DNA of 47,508 bases, from positions 1-47,508 of the IMG/VR virus record IMGVR_UViG_3300022916_000029. One strand, written 5' to 3'. The translations under genes were made by a program, and so were the position numbers. The notes below the pieces were generated by a model. It saw only the letters and a program-made list of their open reading frames with translations, made no database searches and was not told the DNA's origin. Source of the DNA: a virus. This document shows, piece after piece, positions 10,001 to 18,977 of this stretch; position 1 is the first letter of the stretch; each line of letters starts with the position of its first letter.

Positions 10001-13000
10001 CCCGGTCTGAGAAAGCCCGGACGTCGTCGGGAGAAATGGCAGGGATCGACAAGGGGCTACAGATCGAACCTGTGCCCGTGCAGATGTCTGCTCCGCCCTT
10101 GATGTTCGTGTTGGTAGCGACGCCGGAGAACCGCACGTCGGACGCTGTAAAGGCCTGGTCTCCGTACCCCTCAAACGACATGGCCCTCAAGGAGCCACTG
10201 TCCTCGCCAGGAAGGGTCGCCGGGGTCCAGTTACCCGTGCCGTAGCCCCGCTCCAGGAAAGTGAGGGGTACGCCAGTACCGGCCCCCGCATTCCCGTTAC
10301 AGAAACGGTTGATCGAGGACCAATGTACACCCGACGGGTGATTGATTTCTACCTCATTGATAAGGAGCGAAGTCTGCAACAACAGACCCGACTGCGGGTG
10401 CTGAAATCCTCTGGGGGCGGCCCACCGGAGGTCCACAGACTCATCAAAGACCAGCCTGTCAGGCCGGATCGCCGCAGAGGTGGAAAGCCCAGCGGGGGCG
10501 GGCGGAATCGAGATCGGCTCACCCGCCAGCATGGGCAGCCCTGCGGTGTCCACATGCACCCGGAACTCAAACCCGTAGATCATCCTGTTGTAGAACGGCG
10601 TGCCCAAGTAAGGGAGGAACCATTCGTTGAAGCCACCTCCGCCAGGACCCCACGGGATTACGCCCACCGCAGGGTAGAAGATGATCTCGTGGTTGTCTTC
10701 AGGCAGCGGGTTCGGGGCCGGGAAGTTCGTCCCGGACTCAGGCGGGAAGCCCAAGGCTACCGGACCTGTCGAGGTTCCCTGGTAGTCGATGACTTCCACC
10801 GTCGTCATCGTGAGGATGATGGTCAGGGCTACGAAACCGCCAGGGTTCAGCCAGGGGTCAGGGTTACCACCAGCGGGGCCATTGAGGATCGTGTTGTCCC
10901 ACCTGGAGATCAACTGGATCACGACCCTGTTGTTCGGGTCGGCCCACCAGATGTTGTTCAAGTTCCCCAACGGGTTCGGGGCCAATGGTGTCAGGCGGTC
11001 GTTCAGGTCCAGTGCGTCCCCAGCGGCGACCACAGAGGCGAAGTCCATGATGACAGCCCCGGAGGCCATGTGCTGACTGATCCGGCAACCCGGCGGCAGG
11101 GTCGTCTGCGGTGTCCCGTCGTAAGGCCCCTTCAAGTACACCATGGCGTTCTCCATGGTGTGCCGGACGTTCTGGCCCCTCGCAACGGGGGTCACGAACC
11201 GAGGCGGCTCGAGATCGGAGGGTCCACCAGCGGAGGCGGCCACCGATCCGACTGCGTGGATGCCCATGGGGCCGCCCGTGCCGAACGGACTCGGCGAGTC
11301 GACCTGAATGAGCATGAGGTCGCCCGGGTGAACGTCACCGATGCCCTTGGCCAGTGAGCCGTTCGCCAGGGGCTGCACGTCCTGTCCGGTTCCCAACATG
11401 GCGGGGTCTAGGTCCGGGCTGGTCAGTACCGTGCCGTCGTTGGCTACGATCTCGTCCGGGTACACGGCGTTACCAGCACCGTCCACCGTCATGACAACCG
11501 CCGCCATGGTGCCGCTCAGTTCATCAAAGCGGTCTAGCTCCGTGTTCGTGGAGCGGAGGTACGGGATCTGGTAGTCGCCCGAGTCGTCCTTGTCTGCACC
11601 GTTCAGGGCGGGCACACGGAGCGGATTCTGGCTCTGGTACACGAACTCCACGGGTCCACCGATAGCGGACACGGGGTCCGGCGGCTTCTGCCCGAACATT
11701 TCCTTCAGGCCGAAGAACCAGGGGTCCTTGAAGGAGGGGAGCGTCTTGTCCACGATCCGCCCGTCCTCCTTGACGTCGAAGTCGAATCCGTCCCGGAAGG
11801 TATCAAAGCCCTCCGACATGGTCTGGATCGTCTCAAACGTCACGGGGTCGGCAGGTCCTGCGTCCTGTGAGCCCAGAGGCGGCCCCACATAGACGGTGTC
11901 CCCACGCTCGACCGGGAACTGATGGAGCGGGATACCTGCGTCCGGGGCCGTCCCGATCAGGACACGGTTGGAGTTGGTGATCGGCTCCCCTGTGTTGTCC
12001 GCCAGGGTGAGCACGCACCCGTAAAGCACCTGACTTACGAACACGCCCGTCAGGACAGCCTGCCCGAAAATGTCGATGGCCTGCTGGTAGTACACTTCGT
12101 AGAGGCCGCCATCCGGCTGGCCCCAGCGGATCTGCTCACCCTCAAGGAAACCAGGCACGACCAGGTCAGGGTCACCGGAGGCGGCGTCCACAACCTCGCC
12201 CCCGAGGCCCTGTGAGAGTAGCTGTGTGTCGTCCGGGTAGCCCGTCTGCGGGTCCACGGGCACCTCACCCAGCGGGGCGGGGAACGCCACGATGCAGGGC
12301 TGTGCCATGGCAAGGGAGCCCCCGCTTTGGAACATCCCTGCGGGGATGCCGTCCGGGAAGTAGCCCCACACACGGCCACGGGCGTACCTGTTGGACAGGG
12401 ATGCCGTCGAGACCCCGGTGATGTCCTCGACCACCGGGTTGTACAACTGAGCAATGGTGCTCCCTTTGCTCCGGCGGAACTCCCCGTCAATGAGCCTACC
12501 CCAAGTGTACACGCCGTTGTCGCCGTTCTCGGGGTCCGCTCCCACACCAGGGCCGGTCAGCATGAAGGCCCGTGTCAGAGTGGGGTACAGGCGGGAGAAC
12601 CTGTGCTGGTCGGACATGAGGGCGAACTCGCCCTGAGCCCGTGCGAAGAACCGAGGCGGGAGCCCCGGGATGAACTTCACGTCCGGCTTGCCCGTTCGGG
12701 TCATGACGACGTCGTCCACGTCGTTCTGGACGAGCGCCCCCTGACGAACCATCAAGGCTTCCAGGTCGTCCGAGTCCGGCATCCAACCCTGGAGGACCCC
12801 GCTCACCATCGTCGTGCTCGCCGGGGAGACAACGTAGTCGTCCTCGATGAACCAGAGGTCGAGGTTCGGGTTGGCCTCGTTGAACACCTCCGACCAGACG
12901 TTTCGGGGTGTCAGAGCGCCTGTGATCGGGTTCTCGTAGCCCGGAGTCGGGACATCCTTGCCGTGGCCCACGAAGAACCGGAACTTGCCGTCCCTGTCCC

Positions 13001-16000
13001 CCACGAACTCACCGTTGATGGTCTCCCCAACCTGCTCAAACGCCACGATGTTGCTGTTGTAGAAGTCGAGGAACGTCCGGGCCGCCCGATCCTTGTCCAT
13101 CAGGTGGCGGCGCTCTCCTGCCAGGCCCAGCCGTCCCTTCTCCCAGTTCTCATCCCCACCCGCAGGGGGCTGGATTGCTCCGCCCGCAGGACGCTTGGCC
13201 GTGATGTCATCTACCGCTTCTCCCGCCGCCTCAACCAGGAAGCTGGGCAGCGTGAGGATCCTGAAGTAGAAGGTGTCGGGGCTACGGAACGTGTAGGTCC
13301 CGGTCACCCGGCCACCGAGGAGCCCGTTGGACTCATCCGGCAGGATCGTGTGCAGGAAGTCGGCGCTGTACCGTGGGAAGGCCACCACCCCATCCTTGAG
13401 GAAGGGCTGCAAGGTACGGACCTGTGTGTAAGACAGGGACAGGCTTTGCCCAGGCTGTAGGGCCGCCTGCATCGGGTCCAGCAGCTTTACGTTACCCGTG
13501 CTGGGCTCTATCTCGTAGTCAACCGTAGGACGCAAAGTGCGTCCTGGCTGTGTCACGCCACCGCTGCTCTCCCCATATACGACAAGCTCAGACTCCTCAC
13601 TCTCCAGCAAGGCACCCAACCCCAGAATGTCTCTGGTGTCCGGGGCGTAGATGGGACGGTAGGAGAGCTTCACCGTCGGGCTGTTAGACACGTCGAACGC
13701 CGCATGGAACCCAGCGGTCACCGAAACCTTCGTGCGTGTGCCGTCATCGTTGAGGCCCACCTCCGAGATGGTGAAGGGGTAGCCCCCGATCTCAAAGATG
13801 TGGCCCGGGATGGCAAAGGACGTCAGGTCCCCGGTGAACGTGATGGCCTTCTGGCCCTTGCTGACAGGCTCAAAGGGGAACGTCACCAGGTCCACGGGGA
13901 ACATGAAGCCCGCCGGAGCGGACGTGCTCACGGGAGTCTGTCCGTCCGGGTCCACGATAGTGGTCACGGGGTCCAGGGTCATCACGGAGATGACGTCGTT
14001 CGCCGGAGCCCTCGTACCTACCTCAAGCACCGTGGACGGGAAGATGTCGATCCCGGTGATGTCGTCGTCCGGCCAGTAGTCCACGGCCCGGACGTAGAAA
14101 CAGTCCTCACCGAACCGGAGCAACTGTCCCGCTACGAAGTCCGCCGTCCTATCACCCCGGAGGCCGAAGCGGTCGAGGTTCTCCTTGATGAAGAAGGGCG
14201 GCCTGTAAACCGGCTTCTGGCTGGTCTCGTAGGCCCGTTCGCCGCCCTGAGCCTCGAAGACCCAGTAGGACACCATGACGTCGACGTGGGCCGGGATGGT
14301 CTGCGCCAGGAACGTGATCCGCCCCACCCCGGCCATGTCAGTCGGGAAGTCGATGATGCAGTCCTGCGTCCCGAAGTTCTGCTGCACCGGCCCCAAGTAG
14401 ACGATGGGATCAATGGCCTGGAGCACCGTGTTCTGAGTGGTGTTGAAGTAGAATACCTTGTCGGACACCCGCTGGGCCGCCTCGTTGCGGACGGGGACGG
14501 GCAGGAACTCCACGACCTCGTCGCCGACCTTGCGGCCTTCCAGGTCCGCCCGCCAGTACTGCGCTTCCACGGCGCAGCCCTCGGGGACGGGGCTGTTGAA
14601 GGCGAAAGTGCCGACCTGCGGTGACAGGGACACGTCCTCACGGCCCTCCGTGATCATCCGCTCCACGAAGTAGGCCCGTGTGCCTGCCCAGGCCGTCACG
14701 TCCGCCTCTGGGAGGTTGAGGTAGCCCGTGTTGGGGTTGTACTCAGCAGCCAGGGCCGTCAGGTCAGAGGGGTCAGAGAACTCCTCCACGTACCAGACGG
14801 GCGCTGTGGCATACGACACCAGGACGTTTGACCCGAATTTCAGGAGCCCGATGTCACCGTCACTGCCTGCCGCTGTGAGGTACTCGATGCCAGAACCGCC
14901 GCCCGGGTCGGCACTAAACGAGGCCACCCCTGTCAAGAGTGCCCCGTGGTAGTAGGACTCGGTGCCCACCCGGATGGAGAACTTCTCGGTCGTGAACCTG
15001 GTCGATCCCGTGTCCGGCACCTCCAGGCTGTTGTTCGCCACGGGGCCAAGCTCCGCCTGTGTCAGAGGAGTGAGGCTCGCCGTGTTGGTCGAGGTTGCCA
15101 CTGTCAGGCCGTAGCGGAGTTCGATGGGCCGCCCACTCTCCAGGGCCCCCTCCATGTTGGCCTTGAGGCGGTTGTTCACCTGGTCGGTCGGCACATCCCC
15201 CAACGGGGACAGGAGCCGCACCTGGAAGGGCTCCTCGGGGAGGTGGTTGAAGGTCTGGTACACGAAGTCCGCCGCCAGCGAGGGGTCGTACACGTCACGG
15301 GTGTAGCCCTCGTACAAGGACCAGACGACCGGGGTACTTGTCGTAGCCAGGGCCGCCGGACTCACCCGCAGGCTGGTGCCCGTCAGCACTTCGGCCACCA
15401 CGTAGGACCCGGCGTTGTCCCCGGACAGCACCTTCAGGCGGTATCCAGGCTGCACGTTCGTGAAGTCCCCGTCGGGGTCTGAGAACGTGGTGCTCCCCGC
15501 CGTCATAGCGCCCTGAGCGCCCGACATGGCACGGGCTCCGAACCGTTCCACCAGGATGGCCTGCCCGGAGATGCCGTCGTCCGGGAGCACGTAATCTGTG
15601 TCTGAGTCTTGGAACACAGAGGGGCCCCCGTCGGGGGAGATCAGGAACCCACCGCCGATGCCAGGTGCGCCAAGCATCGACTCAGGCACGATGTTGCTGA
15701 ACCCGAACCCGAGAACGGACGTGGACCTCTCCACGTTGCCCTCGATGGAGTCGTCATCCACCCAGTCGAACTTCCGCTGCCCGAAGCGGTGGATGATGTC
15801 GGAGTAGTGCTGGAGAGGGCGGTTCACGATGGTGACGCTCTCTCCCTCAGTGATCATGGACTGGAGGTTGAAGAACACCCCGTCATCGATCCCGGCCACG
15901 TCCTGCAAGGGCGGAGCGTCCAAGAAAAAGAACGGTGTCGCCTGGATGTTCTTTGTGAGTGTCCTGTCCTCCATCCTGTCAGATGCGGCCAGGTCCGGCG

Positions 16001-18338
16001 TGGCGTTCGTCCTCGCCATGTTCACCGGGCTGCGGTTGAGCCCCAAGGAGACCCCGGAGTCCGTCAGCCAGTTGGTGGTGCCGCCCTGGACACGCCAACC
16101 AGGCATGAAGCCCAGGATGGCTGCCCCGGAGAGATCCTTGTCCGTGGCGGTGCCCCAGCCGATCTCCACAGTGTCGTCGCCCTCGATGACGAGGCGGCCA
16201 TTCAAGGCGTAGGCGCTACCCGTGCCGGTGATCGCCGTGTTGATGCTCGCCGCTACCTGATCCGGCGTGTAGAAGGACGCCGCCGGAAGGGCCGAGGCCA
16301 GCCAGGTGTAGTCAACGGTGTCGACGTTGAAGTACAGGATCTCGGTGCCATCGAACCGGAACAGATCCCGGTTCCGGGAAAGCACACGGGGCAGCCTCGT
16401 GTACGTGGCGGGCGTCAGCGACGCCTGCAAGAAGTAGACGGCCTCGCCGTCCCAGTCCCGCAAGTCGTCACGGCTCAACTGGACCTTGGACAGTGTGCCC
16501 GCACCGTGGGCCTGCCGGGACACGTAAGCCGTCCCCTTCGCCACCTTGTAGGATCGATCAGGGAGATCCTGCTCCCGATCTACGACAAGGATCTGTGCCG
16601 CACTCTGCGTGGCGAAGATGATGGTGTCACCGACACCGTCCTCAACCTGCCGCACCATCCCCGTCCAAACGCCTGTCAGCGTGTCGCCACCAGGCCGGAT
16701 GCCCGGGACTGTGCCCGGGGAGATGGGAAGCGCCCCCGTCTCGTCCGGGGCGTTGATGATGCCAGAGACACCCAGCCCTCTGCGGGTCAGGTCGGTGGAG
16801 TAGTTGTCGTTGGGCAGCGTCACCGCCAGCGGGATGAACAGGTCCCCTGAGCCTGCCGTTGAGGGCACGCCTGCGTCGTCCACAAGCTGCACCGGGGCCT
16901 TCGTGGGCTGCGGCACCTGATTGAGGGCCACCCCGTCATAGATGACGTCCTCGCCGAAGAAATGCTTGTCGAAGGCCGCCGCATCGTCCGGGTCGGACTT
17001 GGCCATGTCGCCAGGGGCCAACCGGATGCGGCCAGTGGACAGCGACACGGACACCTCACCCTCTGCGGGATCCCCGTGAGCGTCCTGGTCAGCGTCGGTG
17101 TCCAAGAGCGTCGGCGTCAGGTACGTGCGGTTCCCCAACCGAAGCAGGGGCCTGTCCGTCGGCCCGGGGATCGGCGAAAGGAACAGAGGATCCGTGAGGG
17201 CGTCCAGAAGCTGCCCCACGAGGCCCTCATCGGTCTCTGTGAAGGTCTTGAAGCAGTACCAGACCGTCTTGCCTGCGTGCTGCTCGGCGAAGCTCGGGTT
17301 GAACTCCAGGATGCCGTTGGTCTGCCCCATAACAGCGTTGAAGTCCGGGTAAGCGGTGAAGTCGAACCCACCCGCCACCTCCGTGTTGGGCCGGACAACG
17401 ATGTCCTCCACCGGCAGGGCAAGGCTCGGGGACGGACCCAGGCGGATCATGGCGTAGGCGTCCACCACCGACGTACCCGGAAGCTCCGAGTTCACCGGCA
17501 GGTTCGCCACCTTGGGGTCCATCTTGTAGGTCTGGTCGAGGTACAGCCGCCCCAGGTCCCGTGGCGACGAACCCTTGTAGGGTTCCCACCGCTGAGTGGT
17601 GTCGCTCCACCCGAACCGGGTCTCGTAGCGGTCGTTGCGGGTCCACCACATCTTGACGGTGCCGACCGTGTACCGGACGCCCATGATCTGGTCACCACGC
17701 TCTTGCGAAAGGCCACCGTCCAGCAGCGTCAACTGCGCCGCTGTCAGGTCCGCCGTCCCAGCCACAGGGTTCTGATCCCCCGTGGCGATCTCAAAGGCCA
17801 GGTACGGGTTATCTCCCGCACGAGGGGAGGCAGGGTTATCCGGGTCTACCCAGCCCTCATCGTCGTAGTCGTCTACGTCCCCACGGGCCACCACAAGCCA
17901 CAGGATAGCCCCCAGGCTACGCCCGCCGTCATCCGCAACGACAACCCTACTCGTGCCGTCATAGAACCACCCAGCGCCCTTCAGGGGCGGTTTCTGTGGA
18001 GCCGGTGTCGTGTCCAGAACCGAGAGGCTGCCAGCCGGGAAGGTTCCCTGTCCGAGTTCCGTCCACCAGCTAGGATCATCGGCCACAGCAAGCTGCGCCG
18101 TGTTCTGAGCCCAGAACAGGTACTCCTGCGGGCTTGAGCCAGGGCCATCCAGGACGGCGGCCCTGTACTGATCGGCGTAAGCGTCGATGAAGTCCGGCGA
18201 AGTCCCGCTGATGTCGTACACCGGGGGGACTTCCATCGGGACACGGATCACGCCGTTGTCCGGCTCGCCCGTGTACTTGGAGTTGACCGGCGAGATGCGG
18301 GGAGGCCGTAGTACGAAACCGTCGAAGGAGAATCCCAT
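7062..18338 (-). CDS. Giant virion protein, probably baseplate or fibre (3758 aa)
   Basis: One uninterrupted 11.3-kb frame, about a quarter of the window. ATG at 18338 starts one base after the stop of the 202-residue gene. There is no signal peptide. The protein is rich in Gly, Pro, Asp and Thr and appears almost wholly beta, as in baseplate, fibre or decoration proteins. Residues about 690-745 carry the module YTPDQVAASIN ... LNGRLVIEG ... AAILGFMPGW, also seen in the gp25-like wedge and sheath. Repeated short units of the form PGYRLKVLSGDNAGSYVVAE, IEQGDLLVIDS and IRKDDIVIIDPQ suggest strings of small barrel domains. Another strand pair (EPSTGNVKLL ... GQSLSLSYTQ) resembles units in the sheath. 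The C-terminal 330 residues include helices (NEALDLVLMIRERMLSIIEM). No enzyme motif or collagen-like repeat was seen. Gene order puts it between spike and wedges; the exact role is unknown. Confidence 0.8.
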   Translation of the reverse strand: MGFSFDGFVLRPPRISPVNSKYTGEPDNGVIRVPMEVPPVYDISGTSPDFIDAYADQYRAAVLDGPGSSPQEYLFWAQNTAQLAVADDPSWWTELGQGTFPAGSLSVLDTTPAPQKPPLKGAGWFYDGTSRVVVADDGGRSLGAILWLVVARGDVDDYDDEGWVDPDNPASPRAGDNPYLAFEIATGDQNPVAGTADLTAAQLTLLDGGLSQERGDQIMGVRYTVGTVKMWWTRNDRYETRFGWSDTTQRWEPYKGSSPRDLGRLYLDQTYKMDPKVANLPVNSELPGTSVVDAYAMIRLGPSPSLALPVEDIVVRPNTEVAGGFDFTAYPDFNAVMGQTNGILEFNPSFAEQHAGKTVWYCFKTFTETDEGLVGQLLDALTDPLFLSPIPGPTDRPLLRLGNRTYLTPTLLDTDADQDAHGDPAEGEVSVSLSTGRIRLAPGDMAKSDPDDAAAFDKHFFGEDVIYDGVALNQVPQPTKAPVQLVDDAGVPSTAGSGDLFIPLAVTLPNDNYSTDLTRRGLGVSGIINAPDETGALPISPGTVPGIRPGGDTLTGVWTGMVRQVEDGVGDTIIFATQSAAQILVVDREQDLPDRSYKVAKGTAYVSRQAHGAGTLSKVQLSRDDLRDWDGEAVYFLQASLTPATYTRLPRVLSRNRDLFRFDGTEILYFNVDTVDYTWLASALPAASFYTPDQVAASINTAITGTGSAYALNGRLVIEGDDTVEIGWGTATDKDLSGAAILGFMPGWRVQGGTTNWLTDSGVSLGLNRSPVNMARTNATPDLAASDRMEDRTLTKNIQATPFFFLDAPPLQDVAGIDDGVFFNLQSMITEGESVTIVNRPLQHYSDIIHRFGQRKFDWVDDDSIEGNVERSTSVLGFGFSNIVPESMLGAPGIGGGFLISPDGGPSVFQDSDTDYVLPDDGISGQAILVERFGARAMSGAQGAMTAGSTTFSDPDGDFTNVQPGYRLKVLSGDNAGSYVVAEVLTGTSLRVSPAALATTSTPVVWSLYEGYTRDVYDPSLAADFVYQTFNHLPEEPFQVRLLSPLGDVPTDQVNNRLKANMEGALESGRPIELRYGLTVATSTNTASLTPLTQAELGPVANNSLEVPDTGSTRFTTEKFSIRVGTESYYHGALLTGVASFSADPGGGSGIEYLTAAGSDGDIGLLKFGSNVLVSYATAPVWYVEEFSDPSDLTALAAEYNPNTGYLNLPEADVTAWAGTRAYFVERMITEGREDVSLSPQVGTFAFNSPVPEGCAVEAQYWRADLEGRKVGDEVVEFLPVPVRNEAAQRVSDKVFYFNTTQNTVLQAIDPIVYLGPVQQNFGTQDCIIDFPTDMAGVGRITFLAQTIPAHVDVMVSYWVFEAQGGERAYETSQKPVYRPPFFIKENLDRFGLRGDRTADFVAGQLLRFGEDCFYVRAVDYWPDDDITGIDIFPSTVLEVGTRAPANDVISVMTLDPVTTIVDPDGQTPVSTSAPAGFMFPVDLVTFPFEPVSKGQKAITFTGDLTSFAIPGHIFEIGGYPFTISEVGLNDDGTRTKVSVTAGFHAAFDVSNSPTVKLSYRPIYAPDTRDILGLGALLESEESELVVYGESSGGVTQPGRTLRPTVDYEIEPSTGNVKLLDPMQAALQPGQSLSLSYTQVRTLQPFLKDGVVAFPRYSADFLHTILPDESNGLLGGRVTGTYTFRSPDTFYFRILTLPSFLVEAAGEAVDDITAKRPAGGAIQPPAGGDENWEKGRLGLAGERRHLMDKDRAARTFLDFYNSNIVAFEQVGETINGEFVGDRDGKFRFFVGHGKDVPTPGYENPITGALTPRNVWSEVFNEANPNLDLWFIEDDYVVSPASTTMVSGVLQGWMPDSDDLEALMVRQGALVQNDVDDVVMTRTGKPDVKFIPGLPPRFFARAQGEFALMSDQHRFSRLYPTLTRAFMLTGPGVGADPENGDNGVYTWGRLIDGEFRRSKGSTIAQLYNPVVEDITGVSTASLSNRYARGRVWGYFPDGIPAGMFQSGGSLAMAQPCIVAFPAPLGEVPVDPQTGYPDDTQLLSQGLGGEVVDAASGDPDLVVPGFLEGEQIRWGQPDGGLYEVYYQQAIDIFGQAVLTGVFVSQVLYGCVLTLADNTGEPITNSNRVLIGTAPDAGIPLHQFPVERGDTVYVGPPLGSQDAGPADPVTFETIQTMSEGFDTFRDGFDFDVKEDGRIVDKTLPSFKDPWFFGLKEMFGQKPPDPVSAIGGPVEFVYQSQNPLRVPALNGADKDDSGDYQIPYLRSTNTELDRFDELSGTMAAVVMTVDGAGNAVYPDEIVANDGTVLTSPDLDPAMLGTGQDVQPLANGSLAKGIGDVHPGDLMLIQVDSPSPFGTGGPMGIHAVGSVAASAGGPSDLEPPRFVTPVARGQNVRHTMENAMVYLKGPYDGTPQTTLPPGCRISQHMASGAVIMDFASVVAAGDALDLNDRLTPLAPNPLGNLNNIWWADPNNRVVIQLISRWDNTILNGPAGGNPDPWLNPGGFVALTIILTMTTVEVIDYQGTSTGPVALGFPPESGTNFPAPNPLPEDNHEIIFYPAVGVIPWGPGGGGFNEWFLPYLGTPFYNRMIYGFEFRVHVDTAGLPMLAGEPISIPPAPAGLSTSAAIRPDRLVFDESVDLRWAAPRGFQHPQSGLLLQTSLLINEVEINHPSGVHWSSINRFCNGNAGAGTGVPLTFLERGYGTGNWTPATLPGEDSGSLRAMSFEGYGDQAFTASDVRFSGVATNTNIKGGADICTGTGSICSPLSIPAISPDDVRAFSDRVAGITLGAGALSNIEQGDLLVIDSAPGANPACTKVGTYLVRHAVDRDTLAAPGPYWRSAPEITVGGGGDWVPMVFPTVEAFTPGTLTLSNLPQTEYKDPAVVELVDGLYWSAFPDSAGVVRIYIVRNVGDLASADETTFNHAVISAQYTAITLGGGTTPDFAVTDYRDASGNPLSPADFEALLDKPYPVSGMVYLPVNVNGPGLPDDNVAGYHNPGAVNLGFEFITLRPPASLAAASDLPFSAPGGDIVTNGTAPNSVGVHEGWMDLTRWNEFDPEEDSVRFSNVVHTLDISSLLLLWPSINVPPGSFGFGGANVVGCILPGTTAGAADYSVPGTVTPGHYAQEGIFLEPSFPRSTVDLGAVDPLVVDSARPLPNPHAQDDWERSVTAREAYYYDLSGATVSDPELVSFEIRRMRRWHEIQEDAGSGFKPLRYAYEIRRGILTGYSGSARQRPTVHAESFVMDWNDNPLHAPFDPKAPDVWNDGQTYTGTNVGPFTDPDVNINAGDTFRLLGEDLSVLEEIEIVGVEGDGLLKLVAPIQTSSPIGYRFEIYLRQAVVPHEQSNEQLLELITDRLVHQTDADWSTDAGGYVKNTGAYGTDANKLYDSKEDLNTAGIRKDDIVIIDPQGDLDVRGLGATDLNEKGARPLGDRGVDGRTSGYDPLEPSVYDDNRGYYRVKSVIYDAVEPHLVLEPISTYSGTALTPVTFADGDFEYAVYPTISGSTLPGTGGDEGQMDLRPTQARDPISKSFDGNQFSVQPFSYKVIRPSGLYTNEALDLVLMIRERMLSIIEMFRAMLNGRKYGNFYVFQRDEHIIDVGHPTDFEDGMGVLSNAYLQSLVGEVDFQPYLNNSGCLSMLDRRFWIHDSKLDSLTGVGDGFSMQLLSQAPPGPPAPVPYTAYTDTSPGGGGEVLPVEPERVDLVLDTSDKFRPVRYVWLAYRTHKVLGTIASLRRFDEELPERLAEAERLILLEETVEGVSDE

Positions 18339-18339
18339 C

Positions 18340-18948
18340 TTACACCACCACCGAATTCGTTACCCCGCCAGACGCGACGGGAGGGACAACCGGAGTCCCC
18401 GTCACAGGACCTGCTCCCGTTCCCTGGAGCAGCAAAGAGGCGATCCCCATCCCCAAACCTGTCGTCATAAAGCCAAGGGCTGGCCCAGGACCGAGAACGG
18501 CACTGAGGTTCGCATTCAAGATACCAATGAGCGAGGGACCATTGGCCACCGTGACCTTGGAAATGTCGGCTCCAACGGCCACCGTCGGGGAAACCCCTGC
18601 GTACTGGCCGGACGTGGAGAACGCCTGTGAGATCCCCAATGTCACCACAACCGCAAGGCTCTGTGACAATGGGCCCACCATTCCGGCCCCTGCCAGGGCG
18701 CTCTGCATCAAACCCACCGTCGGGGGAACCACCAGCCGTGTTGTGAGCGGGTTGATCGCCCCCACACCGGCAAGTCCCGTGGCCGCCCCGAAGAGAGCCA
18801 GGTTCTGAGGCTGGCCGACTCCCCACTGGGACACGGCCAGGCCGATCCCCAAGGCCAAACGGTCAAAGTTGATCCCTGCAAAGGGATGCGGTGCCGCCGC
18901 CCGGACGCTCAATAGAGCGCTCTGAATGACAGGCGGGGCCAATGCCAT
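18340..18948 (-). CDS. Hydrophobic Gly/Ala-rich protein next to the spike (202 aa)
   Basis: The start chosen is ATG at 18948, which overlaps the stop of the HNH gene as TAATG; an upstream in-frame extension would run inside the HNH gene and has no support. The protein is strikingly poor in charged residues and rich in Gly, Ala, Val and Leu. It has several apolar stretches (FDRLALGIGLAVSQWGVGQ, SLAVVVTLGISQAFSTSG, GPALGFMTTGLGMGIASLLL) that look like glycine-zipper or amphipathic beta/helical segments. It could be a tail-tip plug, membrane-interacting or spike-associated protein. Before the HNH gene arrived, it probably followed the spike gene directly, with the same TAATG overlap. I do not recognise the family. 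Confidence 0.75.
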   Translation of the reverse strand: MALAPPVIQSALLSVRAAAPHPFAGINFDRLALGIGLAVSQWGVGQPQNLALFGAATGLAGVGAINPLTTRLVVPPTVGLMQSALAGAGMVGPLSQSLAVVVTLGISQAFSTSGQYAGVSPTVAVGADISKVTVANGPSLIGILNANLSAVLGPGPALGFMTTGLGMGIASLLLQGTGAGPVTGTPVVPPVASGGVTNSVVV

Positions 18949-18977
18949 TACGCCCCCACAATGTGACCCTTCGCTCC
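18948..18977 (-). repeat. Restored-end copy 1: last nine codons plus stop of the HNH gene match the spike gene's end
   Basis: These 30 bases encode GAKGHIVGA-stop. Bases 19789-19818 encode GAKAHVIGS-stop at the end of the spike gene. The two align codon for codon up to the stop. Five residues are identical and the other four are conservative (A/G, V/I, I/V, S/A), while 12 of 30 bases differ. This copy still overlaps the start of the downstream 202-residue gene, so it is probably the original spike-gene end, now fused to the endonuclease. Confidence 0.7.
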
